Assembly: GCA_003854995.1 (NCBI GenBank)
Contig: RQOI01000088.1
Location: 1 to 6,054 of the forward strand
DNA length: 6,054 nt
Direction: 5' to 3'
From: Candidatus Zhuqueibacterota bacterium
Lineage (GTDB): Bacteria > Zhuqueibacterota > Zhuqueibacteria > Residuimicrobiales > Krinioviventaceae
Part shown: positions 1 through 5,527 of the stretch, piece by piece
How positions within the stretch are numbered: position 1 is the stretch's first letter
Layout: the number at the start of each line of letters is the position of its first letter
Notes under the pieces: generated by a model
What the model was told of the DNA's origin: nothing
What the model saw: only the letters and a program-made list of their open reading frames with translations
Databases searched by the model: none
Program-made: the position numbers and the translations under genes

Positions 1-312
1 ATGGATCTGAGCATTGAGGTGTACAAGGCGACGCAGATATTTCCTAAAAATGAGCTGTATGGTCTGACGGCACAGATGCGTTCATGCGCGGTCTCTATTT
101 CCTCCAACATCGCTGAAGGTGCGGGCAGAGCGTCGAAGGCGGATTTCAGCCGGTTCATCCGCATGGCACGTGGCTCAGCCTATGAACTGCAAACACAAAT
201 TCTCATAGCAAAAAAACTTGGATATATCGACGAAACTGATGCGGATATACTGTTGCAGAAATTGCAGGAAATACTGAAAATGTTGACCGGACTCCAAAAT
301 GCACTCAAATGA
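1..312 (+). CDS. Four-helix bundle protein (S23/IVS-encoded, TIGR02436-like), 5'-partial
   Basis: Encodes 103 visible residues of a small helical protein. The family signature is clear: YGLTAQMR (residues 20-27), then SSNIAEGAGR (34-43), then a FSRFIRMARGSAYELQTQ-type helix (49-66) and a Leu-rich last helix (82-102). Homologues are usually about 115-125 residues and have a segment of the form 'F..L.VW..A' before the part corresponding to MDLSIEVYK. The ATG at base 1 is therefore probably an internal Met, and about 10-15 residues lie off the window. The family is known from intervening sequences in 23S rRNA and as free-standing genes, and is related to the Avd accessory protein of diversity-generating retroelements. 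Its cellular role is unclear, though some members bind nucleic acid. No reverse transcriptase, template/variable repeat or rRNA is visible here. It is followed directly by a heptamer repeat and lies 121 bp before a transporter permease. The family is certain; function is not assigned. Confidence 0.88.
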   Translation: MDLSIEVYKATQIFPKNELYGLTAQMRSCAVSISSNIAEGAGRASKADFSRFIRMARGSAYELQTQILIAKKLGYIDETDADILLQKLQEILKMLTGLQNALK

Positions 313-331
313 AATGACAGCCGCACGACAT

Positions 332-358
332 TCGACAATCACCAGAGTAGGGTATACT
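332..358 (+). promoter_or_regulatory. Candidate sigma70-like promoter for the permease pair
   Basis: TCGACA (332-337, five of six matches to TTGACA) is followed after 15 bases by TATACT (353-358, five of six matches to TATAAT). It lies in the AT-rich spacer about 75 bases before the permease start. The spacer length is shorter than the ideal 17. The -10-like box runs into the heptamer repeat, where TA-rich hexamers occur by composition. FCB-group bacteria often use different promoter consensuses, so this is only a candidate. Confidence 0.22.
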
Positions 359-393
359 ACATACTACATACTATCTACTACCTACTATCTACT
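355..393. repeat. Heptanucleotide tandem repeat (TACTAYM, ~5.5 copies)
   Basis: Successive 7-base units read TACTACA (355-361), TACTACA (362-368), TACTATC (369-375), TACTACC (376-382), TACTATC (383-389) and a partial TACT (390-393). The first four or five bases of every unit are invariant and variation is confined to the last two. A degenerate TAGGGTA precedes it in phase. The array lies 42 bases after the four-helix gene stop and ends 40 bases before the permease start. The surrounding spacer (313-433) is clearly more AT-rich than the flanking genes. Confidence 0.85.
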
Positions 394-433
394 TCTTCAT
401 TCTTTAACATTTAATCCATATGGAATTGAAACC

Positions 434-1534
434 ATGCACAGCCTCCTCGCCTTCATCCACAAAGAATTCCTGCACATCCTGCGTGATACGCGCACTTTGG
501 TCATTTTGTTTGGCATCCCGACAGCGCAGATCATGATTTTCGGTTACGTGATCCGCATGGATATCCGCGAAGCGCAGATCGCTGTGCTGGACCTGTCCCG
601 CGATGAGATCACCCGACAGCTCATCCATAAATTTGACGCGTCCGAATTCTTTTGCGTCAGTCATACGCTCAACTCCATGGAGGAGGTGGATTTCAATCTC
701 AAAACCGGAACAATCAAACAGGTTCTCGCCTTTGAGGCAGGTTTTGGCGCGCGATTGATGCGTGAGGGCGTGGCGACGATGAGCCTCATCATTGACGCCT
801 CGGAGCCCAATACCGGGCGACTCATCGCTTCCTACAGCCAAGCCATCGTCTCAGAGTTCAATCGCGAACTGGCTGCACCGGGCAGCCGGGAAATAGCCCC
901 GGCAGTGCGAATGATCTACAATCCCGCCCTGCGGGATGAATTCATGTTCGTTCCAGGGCTCATCACTCTCATCCTCATGCTGATCTGCGCCCTCATGACA
1001 TCGATCACCATTACGCGCGAAAAAGAGTTTGGCAGCATGGAAGTGCTGCTCGTATCGCCGCTACGGCCGCTGCAGATCATCATCGGCAAGGTGGCGCCCT
1101 ATCTGGTGCTCGCGTTCGGAGACGTCTTGCTGATTTTAGCCCTGGCCAACTTTGTCTTCGGCTTGCCGGTCACCGGCAGCCTGGCGCTGTTGTTGCTGGA
1201 GAGCATCCTCTATATCAGCCTGGCGCTGTCTCTGGGAATTCTCATATCCACGGTCTCCAAAACCATGCAGCAGGCCATGTTCATCTCTCTCATCGGCTTG
1301 ATGCTGCCGAGCATTCTCTTGTCCGGGTTCATCTTTCCCCTGGAGAACATGCCGCTCTTTTATCAAATCATCAGTCTGATATTGCCGCCGCGATGGTTCA
1401 TAGCCATCTGCAAAAGCATCATGCTGAAGGGCGTCGGGCTCAGATTTGTCTGGAAGGAGACGCTCATCCTGATCGCGATGACCGCCCTGTTCATCGGCAT
1501 CAGCGCAAAAAAATTCAAGACGCGGCTGGAATGA
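434..1534 (+). CDS. ABC-2 type transporter permease (YbhS/YbhR/YhhJ-like), first of pair
   Basis: A 366-residue inner-membrane permease of the ABC-2 exporter class. It would form the membrane channel with its neighbour and a separate ATPase; the substrate cannot be told. The N-terminus MHSLLAFIHKEFLHILRD.RT is the conserved cytoplasmic start of this family. A membrane segment lies at about 22-40 and a mainly extracytoplasmic part at about 42-170. Further membrane segments lie at about 172-192, 222-242, 248-270, 282-302 and 342-357. The diagnostic cytoplasmic loop REKEFGSMEVLLVSPLRP (195-212) precedes a GK pair (218-219). The ATG at 434 is chosen because homologues begin at this point. The frame stays open further upstream to an ATG at 299, but that would add 45 residues translated from the tandem repeat and overlap the four-helix gene. 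The upstream GGAA (422-425) is a weak ribosome site. Length fits the family (about 370). No ATPase or HlyD-type partner gene is visible upstream. Confidence 0.93.
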   Translation: MHSLLAFIHKEFLHILRDTRTLVILFGIPTAQIMIFGYVIRMDIREAQIAVLDLSRDEITRQLIHKFDASEFFCVSHTLNSMEEVDFNLKTGTIKQVLAFEAGFGARLMREGVATMSLIIDASEPNTGRLIASYSQAIVSEFNRELAAPGSREIAPAVRMIYNPALRDEFMFVPGLITLILMLICALMTSITITREKEFGSMEVLLVSPLRPLQIIIGKVAPYLVLAFGDVLLILALANFVFGLPVTGSLALLLLESILYISLALSLGILISTVSKTMQQAMFISLIGLMLPSILLSGFIFPLENMPLFYQIISLILPPRWFIAICKSIMLKGVGLRFVWKETLILIAMTALFIGISAKKFKTRLE

Positions 1535-1613
1535 AAACAGGGAGAGCCCGTTTTGTCGGACAGCAAAGAGGAATGTTACGAATTCAACGCAAATAATGCA
1601 GATGACTTTCCAG

Positions 1614-1645
1614 GCGGCCACCGGCTATGCCGGATCCATGGCCGC
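1614..1645 (+). other. Bulged GC-rich hairpin between the two permease genes
   Basis: GCGGCCA (1614-1620) is the exact complement of TGGCCGC (1639-1645). Directly inside, CCGGC (1621-1625) pairs with GCCGG (1629-1633) around a TAT loop, leaving ATCCA (1634-1638) as a one-sided bulge. That gives 12 base pairs, nearly all G-C. It ends 13 bases before the likely ribosome site (TGAGGT, 1658-1663) of the second permease. The sequence after it is ATTGAAACG, without a U-tract, so it does not look like an intrinsic terminator. An mRNA processing or stability element, or a translational control element, is more plausible. Confidence 0.55.
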
Positions 1646-1672
1646 ATTGAAACGACTTGAGGTTAGAAGGCC

Positions 1673-2791
1673 ATGCGCAGATTAGGTTATCTTTTGCAGA
1701 AAGAGTTCATTCAAATCCGCCGCAACAAGTTCATGGCGCGCGCCATCATTTTCGTGCCGATTGTACAGATGCTCGTTCTGGTTCCGGCAGTGACATTTGA
1801 CATCAAGAACATCGATCTGTGCGTTGTGGATTACGACTTGTCTTCGACCTCGCGCGAGCTGGTGAACGCGCTGCAGGCATCAACGTTCTTCAGGGTGAAC
1901 CGGATGACCTTCTCAGCCAAGGAAGCGCAGGAACTCTTGCATCGCGATGAAATCGATGTCATCCTCAACATCCCTGCCGCTTTTGAACGCGACCTGATGG
2001 TGAAGGATGCGGCGACGCTGCAGCTGTTGATCAACGGCATCAACGGCGCGCTGGCGCAGACGACGCTGGTCTATTTCACCGGCGTCATCGCCGATTTTCA
2101 CCGCAACATTGCCATGCAGCACGTCGTCATCAAGCCGGTCGCGCCAGCACCGCAGATCCACACGCGGACACGTTACTGGTTCAATCCTGAACTCGATTAC
2201 CGAATCTACATGGCGCCCGGCATCCTGGCCATTTTGGTGACCGCCATCGGTTTTCTCCTGTCCGGCATGAACCTGGTGCGCGAAAAAGAGATCGGCACCA
2301 GCGAACAGATGAACGTCTCGCCGATCAAAAAGCACGAATTTATCCTCGGCAAGATGATTCCATTCATGGTCATCGGCGTGGTGGATTTGGCCTTTGGTCT
2401 GGCCCTGGCGCGGTTGGTCTATGGGATGCCGTTTGCGGGCAACATCCTGCTGCTGTTCGGATTCACCCTCATCTATCTGATCGCGGTCATGGGATTGGCG
2501 TTGTTTCTCAGCACATTCGCCGATACGCAGCAGCAGTACCTGTTCATCTGCTTCTTTTTCATGATGATTTTCATGCTCATGAGCGGCATCTTTACGCCCG
2601 CGGAGAGCATGCCGGACTGGGCGCAAAAGGTGAATCAGCTCAATCCGGCCGCCTATCTCATTCGCGTCATTCGCATGATTGTGCTCAAGGGTTCCGGGCT
2701 GTGGGATATCAGATGGGATATTTTACGTCTGTCACTGCTGGCAATAACGATGACAGTGTTCGCATCGCTCAAATATAAAAAAACGACATAG
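1673..2791 (+). CDS. ABC-2 type transporter permease (YbhR/YbhS/YhhJ-like), second of pair
   Basis: A 372-residue permease paralogous to the preceding gene and probably its heterodimer partner. It opens with MRRLGYLLQKEFIQIRRNK. It has a membrane segment at about 21-41, an extracytoplasmic part at about 43-175, and membrane segments at about 179-199, 227-249, 255-279, 286-306 and 350-365. The family loop REKEIGT (203-209) with NVSP (214-217) and GK (225-226) matches the first permease in place. The segment VDYDLSSTSRELVNALQAS parallels the first gene's LDLSRDEITRQLIHKFDAS. RYWFNPELDYRIYMAPGI before the second membrane segment is typical of the group. The start at 1673 is supported by TGAGGT (1658-1663) and AGAAGG (1665-1670) upstream and by the conserved N-terminus. 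It lies 138 bp after the first permease on the same strand. It is most likely cotranscribed with it, although the gap is unusually long for such a pair. Substrate unknown. Confidence 0.93.
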   Translation: MRRLGYLLQKEFIQIRRNKFMARAIIFVPIVQMLVLVPAVTFDIKNIDLCVVDYDLSSTSRELVNALQASTFFRVNRMTFSAKEAQELLHRDEIDVILNIPAAFERDLMVKDAATLQLLINGINGALAQTTLVYFTGVIADFHRNIAMQHVVIKPVAPAPQIHTRTRYWFNPELDYRIYMAPGILAILVTAIGFLLSGMNLVREKEIGTSEQMNVSPIKKHEFILGKMIPFMVIGVVDLAFGLALARLVYGMPFAGNILLLFGFTLIYLIAVMGLALFLSTFADTQQQYLFICFFFMMIFMLMSGIFTPAESMPDWAQKVNQLNPAAYLIRVIRMIVLKGSGLWDIRWDILRLSLLAITMTVFASLKYKKTT

Positions 2792-2958
2792 GGACACCTG
2801 CGGCTCGCAGTCATTCTCGCTTCATGAGATGAGGGGACCACTTATCCCTGAAGTTTTGGTTGCGGCCAAAAGCTGCGCCAATGTTCACCCTATTTCATTG
2901 CGGCTGAGGATGACTGCGCAAACATTTACAGTTTTGGCATATCCCGGTCTAGACCTTT
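2792..2958. other. Convergent intergenic region with weak hairpins
   Basis: This is the 167-bp gap between the 3' ends of the permease operon and the minus-strand operon. It should hold the ends of both transcripts. Candidates are as follows. CTGCG-GCT-CGCAG (2798-2810) lies seven bases after the permease stop and is followed by a mildly T/C-rich stretch. A two-part stem, CTTCA (2820-2824)/TGAAG (2849-2853) with inner GGGA/TCCC, is followed by TTTT (2854-2857). A ten-pair stem lies at 2856-2881 (see separate entry). GGTCTAGACC (2946-2955) is a perfect palindrome just beyond the carboxypeptidase stop. None has the strong GC stem plus long U-run of a textbook terminator. No coding potential is evident. 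Confidence 0.4.
2856..2881. terminator. Candidate hairpin in the convergent gap, possible transcript end
   Basis: TTGG-T-TGCGGC (2856-2866) pairs with GCTGCG-CCAA (2872-2881) around a CAAAA loop. That gives ten pairs, two of them G-U on the plus-strand RNA, with one bulged T. It lies about 65 bases past the permease stop and about 78 bases past the carboxypeptidase stop. Neither side has a proper T-tract after the stem, so an intrinsic terminator role is only a guess from its place between converging genes. Confidence 0.25.
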
Positions 2959-4863
2959 TCACCGCAGCAGCACCATCTTGATCGATTTTTGCAGCAGCGG
3001 CGCCTGCAATCGGCAATAGTAGATGCCGGACGCCACTGCTCTGCCGGAAATATCCCTGCCATCCCAGAAAGCTGCATGTTTGCCGGCATCCAGCATTCCC
3101 TGCGACAGATTCCGCACAAACCGGCCGCTGACATCATAGATATCCACGCTGGCCGGACACGCTTTTGGCAGCTGAAAGGTGATGCGCGTCGATGCATTGA
3201 ACGGATTCGGATAGTTTTGCTCGAGCTGGAACAGCTGCACGATCTCGGCTTTTTGCCGCAGCTGATGTGTCGGCAAGGCGACGTAGAAAGAATCCAGTGC
3301 TGACGGCGCTGCCAGTGGTGATGTCCCTCGCCGGCCCGAGCTGTCTTGCGCCTCCACATAGTAATAGATCAGCCCGCTCAGACCCGCTGCTGGAATGGCG
3401 CCTTTGAATACATGCAGCGAATCAGCAAAGGAGAGTGGCGTAGAAGTAAAATGGTCATCGCTCTCCTGGCGATAGTAAATTCGAAAGCTGCTGCTGTCAA
3501 GCGCGACCGAGTCGGTCAGCACGATGGGATGGGCGATGGTTGCCGTGATGTCAAAGATCCCATTCTGTTCGATGGTGTCCAAGGTGGCGACGTGCTTGAC
3601 GATCGGCTCTTCCCCGGCCGCATAGGCCATGAACAGATTCGGCCCCAGATTTTCCAGCACCAGCGGCAAGATCCGATTGGTGTCGGGAAAAAAATAGTGA
3701 TCGATGGCGGCGTCACCGACCTCGGCCGTGAATGCCCAGACGCCCTGATCGCCGTAGAGCCAATCATCTGTGTCGCCGTTGACCAGATAGAGCGTCGCGC
3801 TCGGCTCCGCTTTGTATTTGTTGAAAGTGACGCAGCTGTCCGCCAGCGCGCGAAAGATCGTCACATCCGGTTCCGGCGCCGATTCGAAGGTGTAGCCCCA
3901 GGGATAGAGCCACAGATTGCCGTAGCTGTGGTAGCAGAGGCTAATGATGAAATGGTGTTTGAGGACAAGTTCGCGGATGAGCTGCGACTCGGGTTCGGAA
4001 AACGGCGCTGCCCCTCGATAGGTGGGGTCGCTAAAATAGCCGCTCGATCCCGCATCATCGGCGCCCCACATGAAGCCGAAATTGCGGTTCAGATCGACGC
4101 CGTCATACAGAGGATTGAACTGTCCGTCCGCATCATTATCGCGCATATTTTTTCGCCACCACAGCGGATCAGTCACGCCGGGATAGTCGCGATAGGTGGC
4201 ATCGCCGGTGAAGACGTATTCATGGCCATCGGGATTAAAGGTCGGGATGAGCCACAACTCGCGATGATTGACCAGATGGGTGACATACGGATCACTCCCG
4301 TAATGGTCGAGCAGGTAGTCCATGAAGAACAGGATGATCTCCGGCGTGATGATTTCGCGCGCGTGCATGTTGGCCATGTAGAGGACGTCCGCTTCGGTCG
4401 AGTCCTCGACGTCCACCTCATCGGATATTTTCAGCGCCCAAATGTCGTGACCGCCGCGGCCAATTGTTTTGAGGTAGCTGTCGCCAATATCGACGAGTGC
4501 TGAGATATGCGGATGATCGTCGGCCGCGGCCCGCAGTTTTTGCAGGATCTGCTCGTTGTCATGAAAATGGTCAAAGTAATTTTCATCGCGCAATCGCTGG
4601 GCATAGGCCGACATGTCCGGGATGATCGCCTGACAGGCGATGCCGCGCGCCGCCACTGCTCTCCGCTGCTCGCCGGTCAGGATCGCATCCATTCGACCCT
4701 GCGCCCGCTGGATGGAGGTGATATCGATATTCATCGCCGCGAGCTGGCCGATCTCCTGCTCCGACATGCCGGTGATATCGATGCGAACGAGCGCCGTCGC
4801 ATCGTCGTCCGCCGACGCCAGGCCGGCCAGAAAAAGCATTGCGCCATAAAACCATCTCTTCAT
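2959..4863 (-). CDS. Secreted M14 zinc carboxypeptidase with C-terminal sorting (FlgD-like) domain
   Basis: A 634-residue metallocarboxypeptidase removing C-terminal residues from peptides outside the cytoplasm. Start chosen: the second of two adjacent ATGs, five bases after GAGG. It gives a clean signal peptide (KRW, hydrophobic core, cleavage near ASA, 16-18). The ATG at 4866 is nearly equivalent; one at 4890 would overlap the upstream gene. The catalytic domain spans about 95-415. By comparison with carboxypeptidase A, zinc ligands are H167 and E170 (HARE) and H312 (YHSYGN). Substrate binders are R237 (WWRK) and N259-R260 (DLNRNFG). Y359 matches Tyr248 and E381 (FTAEVGD) the general base Glu270, with the same 22-residue spacing. 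D366 falls at position 255, as in carboxypeptidase B, which suggests a preference for C-terminal Lys/Arg. Residues about 420-530 look like a beta-sandwich. Residues about 545-634 form the sorting tail (QNYPNPFN, IYDVSGR, WDGRD, SGIYYCRL). Last gene of the minus-strand operon. Confidence 0.94.
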   Translation of the reverse strand: MKRWFYGAMLFLAGLASADDDATALVRIDITGMSEQEIGQLAAMNIDITSIQRAQGRMDAILTGEQRRAVAARGIACQAIIPDMSAYAQRLRDENYFDHFHDNEQILQKLRAAADDHPHISALVDIGDSYLKTIGRGGHDIWALKISDEVDVEDSTEADVLYMANMHAREIITPEIILFFMDYLLDHYGSDPYVTHLVNHRELWLIPTFNPDGHEYVFTGDATYRDYPGVTDPLWWRKNMRDNDADGQFNPLYDGVDLNRNFGFMWGADDAGSSGYFSDPTYRGAAPFSEPESQLIRELVLKHHFIISLCYHSYGNLWLYPWGYTFESAPEPDVTIFRALADSCVTFNKYKAEPSATLYLVNGDTDDWLYGDQGVWAFTAEVGDAAIDHYFFPDTNRILPLVLENLGPNLFMAYAAGEEPIVKHVATLDTIEQNGIFDITATIAHPIVLTDSVALDSSSFRIYYRQESDDHFTSTPLSFADSLHVFKGAIPAAGLSGLIYYYVEAQDSSGRRGTSPLAAPSALDSFYVALPTHQLRQKAEIVQLFQLEQNYPNPFNASTRITFQLPKACPASVDIYDVSGRFVRNLSQGMLDAGKHAAFWDGRDISGRAVASGIYYCRLQAPLLQKSIKMVLLR

Positions 4864-4871
4864 CATGACCT

Positions 4872-5522
4872 CTACTCGCCTTTGAACCATTCGTGCGCGT
4901 ATATCTCCTGCAGTTTTTGACCCTGCAAATCGTAGACCAGATTCACGTCCACCGCATACATGAGATCCGCAGCGCCAAAAAGAGCGACGACCGTGGCGCG
5001 CTTTTCATCGACGATGAGCTGCCAGTCGGGTTGATCCGGCCAGGCCAATTTTGATCCCGGCTGCACCGCCCGCGCATGCAGCTGGCCGCGCAGGGTCTGG
5101 TAATCTCGGTGCGCCCGAGCCAGCACTTTATGCGTCGCCCGCTCGATGGTGAACTGTTCAGCGTGCAGCATGGTGATCTTTTTTTCGTACACCCCTCCGG
5201 ATATTACACCGTCAACCGGCGTGCCGGTGAGATGGACGACGTCGCCGTGCGGGACGTCGAGAGAATCGGTCAACAGGACAAATTCGAGCTGGTCCGACGG
5301 ATTGATCCGCACGATCGCCGGCCAGGGGCGCACGGCATAAAAGTGTGGCCAATAGACGCCGCGTATCTGCATGCTCGTCCCTTTGGCGACGCGATCCAGG
5401 CCATTGACGTGCGGCAATTTTATCCGTTGCTCCCGCAGATAGGTAGTGCCGACGTGCACTTGCGGCTCAGTGACGCAGGCGTGCAGAGCGCATAAAAAAA
5501 AGAGTGTCATCAATCGTCTCAC
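4872..5522 (-). CDS. Probable lipoprotein of unknown function
   Basis: 216 residues, family not recognised. The N-terminus MRRLMTLFFLCALHAC looks like a short lipoprotein signal: Arg pair, hydrophobic core, and a lipobox-like LHAC with the candidate lipidated Cys at 16. His at -2 is unusual. Residues about 50-125 are beta-rich (GDVVHLTGTPVDG at 93-105 is suggestive of an OB-like barrel, speculative). The end (170-216) alternates hydrophobic and polar residues and finishes EIYAHEWFKGE. No catalytic motif is evident. The start is uncertain. GTG at 5522 gives the charged signal N-terminus but only a distant ribosome site. ATG at 5510 has AGGTGA at an ideal eight bases but yields a signal without positive charge. 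It starts 5 bp after radC and ends 8 bp before the carboxypeptidase start. It is therefore probably cotranscribed and may share the peptidase's extracytoplasmic setting. A run of eight T on the coding strand (5494-5501) encodes part of the signal core. Confidence 0.75.
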   Translation of the reverse strand: MRRLMTLFFLCALHACVTEPQVHVGTTYLREQRIKLPHVNGLDRVAKGTSMQIRGVYWPHFYAVRPWPAIVRINPSDQLEFVLLTDSLDVPHGDVVHLTGTPVDGVISGGVYEKKITMLHAEQFTIERATHKVLARAHRDYQTLRGQLHARAVQPGSKLAWPDQPDWQLIVDEKRATVVALFGAADLMYAVDVNLVYDLQGQKLQEIYAHEWFKGE

Positions 5523-5527
5523 CTGGT

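Noticed and set aside
355..393. CRISPR array
   Set aside because: Units are 7 bases with no spacers, so this is a tandem microsatellite-like repeat.
299..433. A 45-residue N-terminal extension of the first permease from the ATG at 299
   Set aside because: It would overlap the four-helix gene and be translated largely from the tandem repeat, whereas the family's conserved N-terminus begins exactly at the ATG at 434.
1..433. Diversity-generating retroelement (Avd-like gene plus repeats)
   Set aside because: No reverse transcriptase and no template/variable repeat pair is visible; a 7-bp tandem repeat is not a DGR template. The family resemblance alone is not enough.
1614..1650. Rho-independent terminator between the permeases
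   Set aside because: The stem is strong but the following bases (ATTGAAACG) contain no U-tract, and termination here would separate two obligate partners.
1913..2626. Long minus-strand open frame opposite the second permease
   Set aside because: The product is a His/Asp/Gln/Arg-rich low-information sequence, the usual antisense shadow of a membrane protein gene. The plus-strand permease is unambiguous.
3346..4503. Long plus-strand open frame opposite the carboxypeptidase
   Set aside because: It lies wholly antisense to a gene with complete catalytic motifs. Its product has no recognisable domain, and long antisense frames are expected from the codon bias of GC-rich genes.
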